Assembly: GCF_024228675.1 (NCBI RefSeq)
Contig: NZ_CP100463.1
Coordinates: 248,001-312,000, forward strand
DNA from: Salinigranum marinum
GTDB lineage: Archaea; Halobacteriota; Halobacteria; Halobacteriales; Haloferacaceae
Length of the DNA: 64,000 nt
Reading direction: 5' to 3'
The notes under the pieces were generated by a model. It saw only the letters and a list, made by a program, of their open reading frames with translations. It was not told the origin of the DNA and made no database searches. How positions within the stretch are numbered: the stretch's first letter is position 1; each line of letters starts with the position of its first letter. This document shows, one piece after another, positions 8,619 through 16,887 of this stretch. The translations under genes and the position numbers were made by a program.

Positions 8619-9611
8619 GTGACTGAATCATTTACCACGTCAGGAGTTCGCGAAGAAAGCCGTCCAGAGGAACACGAAAAAACAGGTGAAGAGGAGCAAA
8701 ATGAACCATCGGCCAAAACGTGTCCCGAGTGCAGTGGACGCATCGTCCACGACGAGGCACAGGCCGAAACCCACTGTCAAGACTGTGGTCGCGTAATCGA
8801 ATCAGATCAGATTGACCGCGGGCCTGAATGGCGCGCGTTTGATTCGCGCGAAAAGAACGACAAGTCGCGGGTTGGAGCCCCTCAAACCCAGCAATTACAC
8901 GATCGTGGCCTGTCGACGGTTATCGACTGGCGAGACGAAGACGCGTATGGACGGTCGCTCTCGTCCCGTCAGCGAAAGAAAATGCAACGCCTCCGGAAAT
9001 GGGACGAGCGATTCCGGACAAAGAACAGTCAAGAACGGAATCTAAAGCACGCGCTGGGAGAAATTAACCGGATGGCGTCTGCGCTTGGGTGCCCCGATCC
9101 GATCAGGGAAACGACGGGTGTATTGTACCGGCAGGCACTGGAAAAGGACATGCTCCGGGGCCGATCGATTGAGGGAATGGCGACAGCAGCCCTCTACGCC
9201 GGGTCACGTCTGGAGAATGCACCCCGGACACTCGATGAAGTTGCTGCCGTGAGTCGTGTCGATAAGCTTGAAATAGAGCGCACCTATCGCTATCTCGCAG
9301 ACGAGTTGGAGCTGGAAATGGCGCCAACGGACCCTGAAGCATACATTGCTCGGTTCGCTTCCCAGTTGGGGTGTCCGGATGAAACGGAACGCCGAAGTCG
9401 GGAACTAACCCAAGCCGCGGTCGAAGCGGGTGTTCACAGTGGGCGAAACCCTGTCGGGATTGCCGCAGCAGCGCTGTATGCGGGTGCCAAGCTCACACAT
9501 CAGGACGTCATTCAGGACGATCTAGCCGAAATCGCTAATGTTAGCAAGGTCACGATTCGGAACCGGTACACAGAGATTCTCGAAGCAGCAGAAGAGGTGT
9601 CGAGTGGGTGA
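8619..9611 (+). CDS. tfb: Transcription initiation factor IIB (TFB)
   Basis: TFB bridges TBP-bound promoter DNA and RNA polymerase. The 330-residue protein has the N-terminal zinc ribbon (CPEC ... CQDCG, residues about 35-57), the B-reader region (RGPEWRAFDSREKNDKSRVGAP), and two cyclin-like repeats beginning near residues 145 and 240, each with the AAALYAG core. Start is GTG at 8619. Haloarchaea carry several TFB paralogues with different promoter preferences; this one is far from any core transcription gene. Its stop overlaps the start of a 49-residue zinc-ribbon gene. Confidence 0.93.
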   Translation: MTESFTTSGVREESRPEEHEKTGEEEQNEPSAKTCPECSGRIVHDEAQAETHCQDCGRVIESDQIDRGPEWRAFDSREKNDKSRVGAPQTQQLHDRGLSTVIDWRDEDAYGRSLSSRQRKKMQRLRKWDERFRTKNSQERNLKHALGEINRMASALGCPDPIRETTGVLYRQALEKDMLRGRSIEGMATAALYAGSRLENAPRTLDEVAAVSRVDKLEIERTYRYLADELELEMAPTDPEAYIARFASQLGCPDETERRSRELTQAAVEAGVHSGRNPVGIAAAALYAGAKLTHQDVIQDDLAEIANVSKVTIRNRYTEILEAAEEVSSG

Positions 9612-9757
9612 GCAGATCTAAGCGGAAAGCCGTCCTGTTTTGTTCGTCATGTGGGCACGAAAGCCCTATTGAAGGCGATTGGAACGCTCCTTCTGATAGT
9701 GGCCAGTACCGGCTCGAATGCCCAGACTGTGGATCTCGGCTATTCGCCTCTAGCTAG
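9608..9757 (+). CDS. 49-residue zinc-ribbon microprotein
   Basis: A GTG at 9608-9610 overlaps the tfb stop (GTGA), opening a frame of 49 residues that ends at TAG 9757: MSRSKRKAVLFC, then CSSCGHESP-type and CPDCG knuckles (Cys12, Cys15 and Cys38, Cys41). The CxxC...CxxC pairing and the phrase CGHESPIEGDW are typical of a widespread haloarchaeal family of small zinc-finger proteins that I recall under an uncharacterised DUF. Translational coupling to tfb suggests a role linked to transcription or its regulation; that part is inference. Confidence 0.75.
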   Translation: MSRSKRKAVLFCSSCGHESPIEGDWNAPSDSGQYRLECPDCGSRLFASS

Positions 9758-9987
9758 GGGTCAGCGCGTCATAGAAACGTTCACAGCCAATCTACTGCGG
9801 CGCAGCTAGAAGTGAGAGATGTTGGAATAGGTATAGGAATAGGGAGCGTTGCGAGATATAGAGCATCTATTCAGCAGTTCGGATGAGAGGAGAGATAGTT
9901 TGACGAGTATGACCTAGTTCGCTATATCTAAGAACGAATACACGCTGATACGCAAGATATTTTCGCTTTCAATCAGATGTTCACGCA

Positions 9988-10371
9988 ATGACTGGGGATA
10001 CCCTGTACGACCGGCTTGGAAAGAAGGAAGGGATTCGGACGGTCGTTGACGACTTTTATAATCGGCTTCTCGCAGACGCCGAGTTGGGTCCGTTTTTCGA
10101 GGGAGCGGATATGGAGAAACTCCGCCGAACGCAGACGGATTTTTTGTGCGAAGCAGCGGGTGGCCCGGAAACGTATGACGCTGAACCAGTCCGTGAGGCA
10201 CATTTCCACCTCCCGTTCACCCCCGATCATATCAAGCGAGCCGTTGAGTTACTGCATGATAGTTTAGACGCGTTCGACGTGCCTGAAGAGGATGCAGACG
10301 CCGTCGTTCAGGCAATCGCCGCATACGAAGAGGATCTATTAGCAAGACCCGACGACACCGACGAAGAGTGA
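9988..10371 (+). CDS. Group I truncated haemoglobin
   Basis: A 127-residue truncated globin of the TrHb1 type. The start MTGDTLYDRLGKKEGIRTVVDDFYNRLLAD shows the conserved B-helix Phe-Tyr (Tyr24, the B10 position that hydrogen-bonds bound O2 or NO), followed by PFF, the E-helix region RRTQTDFLCEAAGGPETY, and VREAHFHLPFT with the likely proximal haem His (about residue 72). Family members bind O2/NO and often function in NO detoxification or O2 sensing. Monocistronic by spacing; followed at 10441 by a DUF2237 gene on the same strand. Confidence 0.88.
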   Translation: MTGDTLYDRLGKKEGIRTVVDDFYNRLLADAELGPFFEGADMEKLRRTQTDFLCEAAGGPETYDAEPVREAHFHLPFTPDHIKRAVELLHDSLDAFDVPEEDADAVVQAIAAYEEDLLARPDDTDEE

Positions 10372-10440
10372 GCCGATAAACTGCAACAAACCCGCCTCAC
10401 AGACGGGGAGGCTTTTGACCGTGGATCACGCTCTATCGGT

Positions 10441-10830
10441 ATGCCCGGACGAAATGTCCTTGGCGAGGAACTTGCCACCTGTAGTACTGATCCGAGGACT
10501 GGCTTTGACCGCGATGGCTGCTGTGGAACGCATCCCAACGATCGAGGTAGACACGAGCTTTGTGCGGTCATGACCGACGAGTTCCTGTCGTTCAGTAAAG
10601 AACAGGGTAACGACCTCGTAACGCCGCGTCCGGAGCTGGCGTTTCCCGGGCTTGACCCCGGCGATCGCTGGTGTCTCTGTCTCGGACGGTGGATCGAGGC
10701 GCTGGAAGCCACGCAAGCCAACCGTCTCCCGGTGACGACCGTCCCACCCGTAGTTCTCGAAGCAACCAATGAGGCAGTGTTGGATTCCGTGGCTCTGGAG
10801 ACGCTCGAAAGCCACTCCTACGACGCGTGA
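10441..10830 (+). CDS. DUF2237 family protein
   Basis: A 129-residue protein with the full DUF2237 signature: NVLGEELATCSTDPRTGFDRDGCC at the start, HELCAVMTDEFLSFSKEQGNDL in the middle and TPRPELAFPGLDPGDRWCLC followed by VPPVVLEATNEAVL. The four strictly conserved Cys positions are all present. The family is widespread in bacteria, haloarchaea and some eukaryotes but has no assigned biochemical function. Seventy bases separate it from the globin gene. Confidence 0.88.
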   Translation: MPGRNVLGEELATCSTDPRTGFDRDGCCGTHPNDRGRHELCAVMTDEFLSFSKEQGNDLVTPRPELAFPGLDPGDRWCLCLGRWIEALEATQANRLPVTTVPPVVLEATNEAVLDSVALETLESHSYDA

Positions 10831-11097
10831 GCATCCGACGGATATGAGATCGTGCGAGTATACACGATAATTTCGACTGCTCTCGCTTCGGTGTTCATCC
10901 TCACTGGTGTGATGATGATGATGATCGTTCTCCGACACCCTGTCTAGTGAGTATTTGTAATTGGTGCAGGCTACCTGTAACAGCGAGAGAGTCCTGCCCT
11001 TCCCGTGAGGGACGAGTGTTCCGACACGCAGTCGGAACCGAGGACCGAACAGGGCGGGCGTGAAGCGCGTAAGCTCCGGCAAGAAACCACCGCGTTA

Positions 11098-11238
11098 CTA
11101 CTGGTCTTGAGTCTCCAACGTGTCGAGTCCTGTTTCCAGAACCTCGATATACGCTTCATCAAGCGACAGGTCGTTTGCTTTGGCGTAGTCTTTCACCCGT
11201 CCGTGGAGGCTATACGAAATATCTATTGCTGGTCGCAT
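11098..11238 (-). CDS. Small RHH-like protein divergent from tnpB
   Basis: A 46-residue minus-strand protein from ATG 11238 to TAG 11098: [23 protein letters not shown], then [19 protein letters not shown]. The pattern of one short beta strand followed by two amphipathic helices resembles the ribbon-helix-helix fold of small DNA-binding repressors. Its start lies 47 bases from the tnpB start, so the two share a divergent promoter and this protein could repress tnpB. Family assignment is by pattern only. Confidence 0.6.
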   Translation of the reverse strand: MRPAIDISYSLHGRVKDYAKANDLSLDEAYIEVLETGLDTLETQDQ

Positions 11239-11285
11239 TGTCTCAGCAGACTTATTTGACACAGCGACGTGAAAACGATTGTGGC

Positions 11286-12626
11286 ATGAAGCGTACCAAC
11301 ACGTTCGCCGTGCGACCGCTCTCCGAGGATGGAGAGCAACTGCTGGGGGACCTGTTGGACGCTTCCGCCGCTCTCTGGAACGAAGTCAACTATCAGCGTC
11401 TTATGCAGTACAACGATGAGGACGGCTTCGAGGGCGACGTATGGGAGGCTGATACTGGCAGTCTCGAAGGCCGATACAAAGGCGTTCTCGGTGCGTCCAC
11501 TGCCCAACAGGTGATACGCAAAAACAGCGAAGCGTGGCGGGCGTTCTTCGAGAACAAGAACGCGTATCACGACGAGTCGAACACGTCGGTCACGGAACAC
11601 CCGGAACCGCCGGGGTTCCGTGGCAACGAGGATGAAGGGCGACAACGCAAAGGCGTCATTCGCAAGGATGCGTACACCGTCGAATGGGGCGAGCGGTCCC
11701 GGCTTGAGATACTGGTCGGGAGCGAATTGAAAGACCGATACGACCACACCGGGCGTCTCCGGCTTGAGATCGCTGGCGACCCGAACTGGCCCGAGTACGA
11801 GAAACAGGGCCGGTTAGACCTGTGGTACGACGAGACAGATTGTACGTTCAGAGCTTCGCAACCCGTGACTGTTTCTGATGATGCACGGGACACTCCACTG
11901 GCCGACGAGAAGGCCGCTCTGGACATTGGTGCGAACAATCTCGTCGCCTGTACCACGACGACCGGCGAGCAATACCTGTACGAAGGCCGTGAGTTGTTCC
12001 AACGATTCCGTGAGACGACACGAGAAATCGCCCGGTTACAGTCCACGCTACCGGAAGGCCGCTACAGTAGCGAGCGTATCCGGCGGCTGTACCACAAGCG
12101 CACCCGACGCTGGGACCACGCGCAAGAGGCACTGTGTCGTGACCTGCTGGACCGACTGTACGCCGAAGGTGTCGATACCGTGTATATTGGCTGGTTGACC
12201 GACGTGCTGGAAACCCACTGGTCGGTCGAAACCAACGCCAAGACCCACAACTTCTGGTCGTTCAAGAAATTTACCGAGCGACTGGTCTGTACCGCCGAGG
12301 AATACGGTATTTCGGTGGAGGTCCGGTCGGAAGCGTGGACCAGCCAAGAGTGTCCCCAGTGTGGTTCGACAGAGCGAACGACACGGCACCAGGACACGCT
12401 CACCTGTCGGTGTGGGTTCGGGGGCCACACCGACCTCACGGCGTCAGAAACGTTCCTGAAGCGGCACACAGAACAGGTAGTCAGGCCGATGGCACGGCCC
12501 GTGCGGTTCGAGTGGGACGACCACGACTGGTCGGAGTTACCACGCTCTCACCGTCCCAGAGAACAGCGCACAGACCCGAGTACCGTCCACCGTGACAGGA
12601 ATGTTGCTTCCGGGGAATCGGTATAG
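11286..12626 (+). CDS. tnpB: TnpB RNA-guided nuclease homologue lacking a RuvC-II acid
   Basis: A 446-residue TnpB of the IS200/IS605 group. TnpB proteins are omega-RNA-guided DNA nucleases ancestral to Cas12. RuvC-I Asp is present (ALDIGANN, Asp213), as is a RuvC-III Asp ([10 protein letters not shown], Asp383) and the zinc finger (CPQC 356-359; CRC 374-376). At the RuvC-II position, where relatives I recall read VGDL, this protein reads IGWL: Trp303 (codon 12192-12194) replaces the acid, so DNA cleavage is probably lost while RNA and DNA binding could persist. The reading frame is otherwise intact and full length. I set the start at 11286 because the [17 protein letters not shown]-terminus matches relatives. 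Confidence 0.85.
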   Translation: MKRTNTFAVRPLSEDGEQLLGDLLDASAALWNEVNYQRLMQYNDEDGFEGDVWEADTGSLEGRYKGVLGASTAQQVIRKNSEAWRAFFENKNAYHDESNTSVTEHPEPPGFRGNEDEGRQRKGVIRKDAYTVEWGERSRLEILVGSELKDRYDHTGRLRLEIAGDPNWPEYEKQGRLDLWYDETDCTFRASQPVTVSDDARDTPLADEKAALDIGANNLVACTTTTGEQYLYEGRELFQRFRETTREIARLQSTLPEGRYSSERIRRLYHKRTRRWDHAQEALCRDLLDRLYAEGVDTVYIGWLTDVLETHWSVETNAKTHNFWSFKKFTERLVCTAEEYGISVEVRSEAWTSQECPQCGSTERTTRHQDTLTCRCGFGGHTDLTASETFLKRHTEQVVRPMARPVRFEWDDHDWSELPRSHRPREQRTDPSTVHRDRNVASGESV

Positions 12627-12676
12627 CCGAGACTCCCACGGAGGAAACCGCGCCGTTCAGGGCGTGGAGGATGTCA
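12600..12676 (+). ncRNA. Putative omega-RNA 3' end / right-end hairpin of the TnpB element
   Basis: Immediately after tnpB the plus strand has a stem CCGCGCC-loop-GGGCGTGG followed by AGGATGTCA at the element boundary. In characterised IS200/IS605 elements the scaffold of the guide RNA overlaps the 3' end of tnpB and this right end, and the guide is the flanking host sequence, which here would be the 3' end of the pterin dehydratase gene. Shared terminal motif GGAGGATGTCA is also found at the right ends of the TnpB elements at 25316 and 49412. Confidence 0.4.
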
Positions 12677-13027
12677 TTCTGGGGCGTATTCTTCGTGAAT
12701 CCGATCCATTCGCGCCGCCATTACGAAGTCGGTCTTGTGCAGTCCGTCAATTTTGTGCGTCCACATTTCGACTCGCACCTCGCCCCATTGGAGATGGATG
12801 TCCGGGTGATGCCACTCTTTTTCAGCAAGTTCTCCGATCTCGTACGTGAACTCAAGTGCATCGCGGAAATCTTCGAACGGATACGCCGCTTCAAGATGAT
12901 GGTCGTTAATGACTTCCCAGACATCATCGTCGATTTCAGTTAGGTACTCGGCGTACTCTGCCTCTGTGAGCGGTTCGTCCTCTGATGTACAGGCCTCACA
13001 TGCTTCGTCGGCAAGTGATGATGCCAT
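12674..13027 (-). CDS. Pterin-4a-carbinolamine dehydratase
   Basis: A 117-residue PCD/DCoH-family protein. The diagnostic block [33 protein letters not shown] is complete, including the HHP and TH residues of the active site. It dehydrates 4a-hydroxytetrahydropterin to recycle pterin cofactor; in archaea without aromatic amino acid hydroxylases it may act in molybdopterin or other pterin metabolism. An N-terminal acidic extension contains CEAC. The alternative start at 13033 adds two residues. The TnpB element ends right at its stop codon, so the last two residues may differ from the ancestral protein. Confidence 0.88.
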   Translation of the reverse strand: MASSLADEACEACTSEDEPLTEAEYAEYLTEIDDDVWEVINDHHLEAAYPFEDFRDALEFTYEIGELAEKEWHHPDIHLQWGEVRVEMWTHKIDGLHKTDFVMAARMDRIHEEYAPE

Positions 13028-13371
13028 GCCCATACGTTCGACGGGCCCAATACTTGTGTGTTCGTTCTCCGGTCCCGCTACGCTACAGAAGAGCGATCTT
13101 ACCAGATATCTCAGAGCGTTCCAACCCTGCCGAGAACTCTACTGGAGTCCGGACGAGAAGCACTCGAACACGCTGTCGAAGCCACTCTCTGAATCAACAA
13201 TGTGCTCGAGAAGAACGTTCGTCAAATCCGGGGTTGATCCCGACGTTTTAGATTGACGGGGCACAGTCAACGAGCGCTCGAGGTCAGGGGCTCTGTTCCC
13301 CGGGTCCGAACGTTCGGAATGTAGGCGGGTGTGGAAGCACTAGCCGACAACCGATGATAGAGTAGCGCTAA
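13028..13371. other. Gene-free interval
   Basis: No convincing gene, RNA or repeat. Open frames here on the plus strand lack protein character and partly lie antisense to the pterin dehydratase gene. Confidence 0.45.
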
Positions 13372-13618
13372 TCAACCTCGAAAACTGAACGAATTCCCGT
13401 TTGCGTCTGCAACCTCCTCCCACGAGTCGGCACGTTCCGAGTCGTGGGCCGTGACATCGATGGTGCCATCACGTCTTTAAACCGGAACGTCACCCGGTAC
13501 ACGGGCGTATCATCAGGCTGATGGTAAACTCGGATCTGCGCGGTACCGCTGTCGTGGGGGTAGATCTCGGTACTGCCACCTTCGCCGTATTCCCACTCAT
13601 CCAGGGTGAACCGTCTTA
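13372..13618 (-). pseudogene. Frameshifted remnant of a small beta-rich haloarchaeal protein
   Basis: On the minus strand one frame reads RRFTLDEWEYGEGGSTEIYP, then HDSGTAQIRVYHQPDDTPVYRVTFRFKD and falls apart near 13475; the neighbouring frame then resumes with DGTIDVTAHDSERADSWEEV and ADANGNSFSFRG before a stop at 13372-13374. Together they form a continuous, plausible protein interrupted by a one- or two-base shift. There is no good start codon, so the N-terminus is also missing. I do not know the family. Confidence 0.6.
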
Positions 13619-14044
13619 TTTGAGCCGTTCTTGAAGAACAGCCGGGCAGGCCGTGGTCACGCCCTGAATGGAGAGAATCTGATCGCTAACGATCTCATTC
13701 AGCTCGGTACTTCCTGTCGCCTCAAGTTCGGCCATCAACATGTGGTCCCCGGTCGCGGTATATAACGCAGTCAGCGAGTCGAGATCCCTGAGTTTACTCG
13801 TCGCCTCAACGTACTGGTCACTCTCGATGTCAATTCCCACCATCGCAATACTCTGGTGGTTGACTTTCTTCGGATCAATTTCGACAGTGTAACCGACAAT
13901 AGCGCCTTCTTCCTCGAGTTTCTGGATATACTTCCGGGCGGTAGGTCGCGCGACGCCAGCCTGGTCGGCGATCTCTCCGAGGGAAGCTTTCGAGTCCTCT
14001 TTGAGAATAGAGAGAAGACGATGCTCGAGTTCCTCAGCGTCCAT
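13616..14044 (-). CDS. Lrp/AsnC-family transcriptional regulator
   Basis: A 142-residue regulator. Residues 1-55 form the winged helix (HRLLSILKEDSKASLGEIADQAGVARPTARKYIQKLEEEGAI) and the rest the RAM ligand-binding/oligomerisation domain (VGIDIESDQYVEATSKLRDLDSLTALYTATGDHMLMAELEA). Such proteins sense amino acids or other small metabolites and regulate adjacent or global targets. It lies 48 bases from the HesB/IscA gene on the same strand, which is upstream of it, so the two may be co-transcribed. Confidence 0.9.
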   Translation of the reverse strand: MDAEELEHRLLSILKEDSKASLGEIADQAGVARPTARKYIQKLEEEGAIVGYTVEIDPKKVNHQSIAMVGIDIESDQYVEATSKLRDLDSLTALYTATGDHMLMAELEATGSTELNEIVSDQILSIQGVTTACPAVLQERLK

Positions 14045-14092
14045 TGTGTCTACTTTTATTTGCAGTGGTGATCATCGTGCTGGCAGTCGTAT

Positions 14093-14455
14093 TCAGGTGC
14101 GGAAAGATTCGCCACAGCCACACTCCGAGACGACGTTGGGATTTTCAACATCAAAGCCTGCGCCTTGGCGTCCTGTCTCATACTCAACAACACTACCCGA
14201 AATATATTGAATACTCGCAGGGTCAACGAACACCCGTGGGCCGTGGTGCTCGTAGACAATGTCATCTTTATCCGGACTCGTGTCGAACCGCATACCATAT
14301 GACAGACCCGCGCAGCCTCCTTGTTGGACGAACAGTCCAAGTCCTGCCGTCTCAGTGTCCAAATTTTCTTTCTCTAGAGGAGCGAGAGCCCTATCCGAGG
14401 CAGTTCCTGAAACTTCGATCTCAGGTTGTTCACTCTCCTCGGCCGTTGTACTCAT
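14093..14455 (-). CDS. HesB/IscA-family Fe-S assembly protein
   Basis: A 120-residue A-type carrier for Fe-S cluster delivery. The three conserved Cys are present: GGCAGLSYG (about residue 48) and the C-terminal CGCGESF. The start at 14455 (MSTTAEESEQ) gives a short acidic leader; an upstream in-frame start at 14515 is less likely. Together with NifU-like and SufB proteins elsewhere in the window it provides a third Fe-S biogenesis component. Upstream of, and likely co-transcribed with, the AsnC-type regulator. Confidence 0.88.
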   Translation of the reverse strand: MSTTAEESEQPEIEVSGTASDRALAPLEKENLDTETAGLGLFVQQGGCAGLSYGMRFDTSPDKDDIVYEHHGPRVFVDPASIQYISGSVVEYETGRQGAGFDVENPNVVSECGCGESFRT

Positions 14456-14613
14456 ATGTTCAGTTGATTGGGCCAGGGTGTTAACCATGACGCTCAAAAG
14501 GCTCTTACCGAACACAGTGAAACAATCATCGAAATAGTGATATTATTACCGGTTGTCGTGCAAGATATACAGGGTGTAGTCAGCCGACGAGAGCCGTCGC
14601 ATCGAGAAGCTTT

Positions 14614-15729
14614 TCAAGCGCTTTCATCGGGCAACGTGACTAAGTTCTCTCGACCGAGTTGGAGTTTGTCAACCGACCCCTCGTCCGACAGCCGCCCGAC
14701 CACACGTGATGTTTTCGAGGGAGACCAGTCGAATTCATCGGCAATCGCCGCCTGTCGCAGTCGGCCCCCATTCGCGTTCAGGAGTTCGAGAACCCGCTCC
14801 TCGTCGGTCAGAACTGCCTCCTGCGTTTCGTGACCATTGGGACCGTCAGCTCGGCCAGTCGTCGGTGATTCCCCGGCGTGTCCACCGGTTCTCTCCGCCG
14901 GTCCGTCAGGGTCATCGGTGTCACCGTTGCGTCGGCCGTACATCACGGCTCCACCGAGTCCAAGAAGGACCACAGCGACGATACCAACGAGAGCGACCCT
15001 CCCGATATCCTGCAGTGGGGTTCCCCCTACGTTTGATGGCGCGTCTGAACTCGTGCCCGAGTCGTTCTCGCCAGTCTGCTCAGTTGACGGAGCGAACACG
15101 ACGCGTGGATGAGCATCCGCGAAGTCCTCCCGACCGTTCCACGTTACCACATCAATATCTCGGCTGTCTGGGTTCGGATCGACCCGAGTGACGCCATATC
15201 CGTCGGGGCCAACGATCTGGATCGTGTCGTTCGCTGCAATGAAAAACCCGCCCTGGAAGATGTCGCCGACGATCACCTGGCCGTTCTCCTGGGCCGCGAA
15301 GTTCGTCCACGTGAAGTCGTACGTGACGACCCCCCATCGCCGGGGAACCTCCTGAATACTGGTCGAGGCAGTGAAGTTCGACGCTTGCATCTGTCGGCCA
15401 GTCGCGTCCTCTGCGTTCGCGACGACCCCTCGCATTCGACTGCGGAACGGGCCGAGATACTGCGCCGTGTCGTTCCTGAACCGGGACTGGAACGTGGTGT
15501 AGTCGTTGACACGCCGGTCGGTGTCGAGTCGCGTCCGGATCTGAATCGTCCAGCGTGCCGACCCGTTCTCGAACACCTCGATTCGCGTGACCGTGTTGTC
15601 CGTGTCGGGCTGTGTCTGCTGGGCAACGGCCGTGTCGCCTGCGACTGGCGCCAGCGCCGACCCGATCAAGAGGCTGATGACAGCGACGGAGATGACCATC
15701 TGTCGCCCAGCAGGTGATAACACAGCCAT
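14614..15729 (-). CDS. Membrane-anchored winged-helix protein with extracytoplasmic domain
   Basis: A 371-residue protein with a signal-like first helix (MVISVAVISLLIGSALAPVAG), an extracytoplasmic beta-rich domain (about 40-230; VTRIEVFENGSARWTIQIRTRL), a second transmembrane helix near 245-265 (VALVGIVAVVLLGLGGAVMYG), a charged linker, and a C-terminal winged helix (EERVLELLNANGGRLRQAAIADEFDWSPSKTSRVVGRLSDEG, about 310-370). This layout (DUF7345 plus DUF7343-type helix-turn-helix) is common in haloarchaea and suggests direct signal transfer from the cell surface to DNA. Its targets are unknown; it stands alone. Confidence 0.8.
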   Translation of the reverse strand: MAVLSPAGRQMVISVAVISLLIGSALAPVAGDTAVAQQTQPDTDNTVTRIEVFENGSARWTIQIRTRLDTDRRVNDYTTFQSRFRNDTAQYLGPFRSRMRGVVANAEDATGRQMQASNFTASTSIQEVPRRWGVVTYDFTWTNFAAQENGQVIVGDIFQGGFFIAANDTIQIVGPDGYGVTRVDPNPDSRDIDVVTWNGREDFADAHPRVVFAPSTEQTGENDSGTSSDAPSNVGGTPLQDIGRVALVGIVAVVLLGLGGAVMYGRRNGDTDDPDGPAERTGGHAGESPTTGRADGPNGHETQEAVLTDEERVLELLNANGGRLRQAAIADEFDWSPSKTSRVVGRLSDEGSVDKLQLGRENLVTLPDESA

Positions 15730-15890
15730 TCAGATACAGTGATTTCCGACGGAGGCCATATGACTGTTTCAGTACACCATTCGCCGACTCAGCCCGTAAA
15801 TCGACCGGTGAACACGGCGATCCAGGCTGGCGCATCCCACGGCAACCGACGGTTCGTCCGGTCGGTCATGCCATCGGAGGCGCGACTGTA

Positions 15891-16724
15891 TCAGTCGTCC
15901 TCGCGTTCGTTTTCGTCGTCACCTTCGTCCTCGTGTTCGTTTTCGTCTTCGTCTTCACCTTCGTCTTCACGTTCGTCTTCGTCCTCGCGTTCATCCTCTT
16001 CCAGTCGTTCGACATCCTGCTCGTATTCGATCACGTCACCGCTGCTGCCATGGACGCGGATCTCGACCTCACCCGGGCGGTCAGCGTCGACGAGGACGTA
16101 CTCGAATTCGTAGTAGTTGTCCTCCTCGTGTGCGTCCGCTTCGACGAGCCGCCAGTTACCCTGTGGCGGCTCCTCGAGGGTGGCGTCCGCAGTGGCACGC
16201 GCATCAGCCATGCTAACACTTAGCCGCTCGTCGTCGCTGTACTGCGTCGTATTGTCGTCCTCGCGATCCCCTGCTCGCTCATACTCGTACTCTTCTTCCA
16301 GTAGCGAGAGCGAGCCCTTCTCGACGCGGTACTCGAGTTCGGCACTGAACACACCTTTCGTGAGGTGGACCTCGAAGATTGTGACGTTCCGCGACTCGTT
16401 TTCGGGCGTGAGGTCGAACGCAGTCGTCCCGTTCGCATCGGTTGTCCCGATGCGCTCGTACGCACTCTCGTCGTCCTCTCGTGCGTCGTAGTCGCCCTGG
16501 TACTCACGCTTCACGTCGACGGTTGCGTTCGCGATACCCTCGCCTTCGTCGACGAGGGTCAGGGCCACCGTCCCGTTCTCGTACGTTGTGTCCACGTCGG
16601 CGTTCGTCACACTTCCTGCGTCACTCGTTGCAGCTTGGCCACTGCTCCCCGTGCCAGCGGCCGTGACGGCGCCAGCTGCGAGTAGCACCACGAGACCGGC
16701 TGCGAGGATCTTTGTGAAATCCAT
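15891..16724 (-). CDS. Secreted acidic protein with PepSY-like domain
   Basis: A 277-residue exported protein. Signal peptide MDFTKILAAGLVVLLAAGAVTAAG, an Ig-like or carboxypeptidase-regulatory-like segment (about 45-125; GEGIANATVDVKREYQG), a PepSY-like domain (about 170-240; DARATADATLEEPPQGNW to YYEFEYVLVDADRPGEVEIRVHGSSGDVIEY) and a C-terminal tail made almost only of Glu, Asp and Arg. It is divergent from, and clearly paralogous to, the gene at 16888: both pair a PepSY-like domain ending in GSSGD with a polyacidic tail. The tail could bind cations or interact with the S-layer. I chose ATG 16724 because it opens directly on the signal peptide. Confidence 0.75.
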   Translation of the reverse strand: MDFTKILAAGLVVLLAAGAVTAAGTGSSGQAATSDAGSVTNADVDTTYENGTVALTLVDEGEGIANATVDVKREYQGDYDAREDDESAYERIGTTDANGTTAFDLTPENESRNVTIFEVHLTKGVFSAELEYRVEKGSLSLLEEEYEYERAGDREDDNTTQYSDDERLSVSMADARATADATLEEPPQGNWRLVEADAHEEDNYYEFEYVLVDADRPGEVEIRVHGSSGDVIEYEQDVERLEEDEREDEDEREDEGEDEDENEHEDEGDDENEREDD

Positions 16725-16887
16725 TGCAGATCTACCTTCGGACATTGTGACAATAAATCGAGAAGATATTCGCGGTGAGTTGCAGCCTGCAAACGAGTGG
16801 AAACGACGAAAGTGGCTGCAAACGTCCGCAACTCGCCCCCAGTACCTCGTCGGTTTATGCCGCTGTGGGTTGTTCCTCTTCCCAATA

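Larger units (their letters stand above)
10980..12676 (+). mobile_element. IS200/IS605-type element, TnpB only
   Basis: The unit comprises a structured left region (hairpin TTCCGAC-N5-GTCGGAA at 11019-11037), a small divergent gene (11098-11238, minus), tnpB (11286-12626) and a right end with a GC hairpin ending in GGAGGATGTCA at about 12676. No TnpA transposase is present, so it depends on another element for movement. The left border is my estimate. The right end abuts the pterin dehydratase gene so closely that the stop codon of that gene (12674-12676) lies within the element's terminal bases. Confidence 0.6.

Noticed and set aside
10852-10947. A 31-residue hydrophobic frame (GTG start) after the DUF2237 gene
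   Set aside because: It could be a membrane microprotein, but the short length and a GATGAT microsatellite inside it (10913-10927) make chance as likely.
15714-16223. Plus-strand frames rich in Ser or Phe/Val
   Set aside because: They mirror the Glu/Asp repeat tail of the secreted protein on the other strand and have no independent support.
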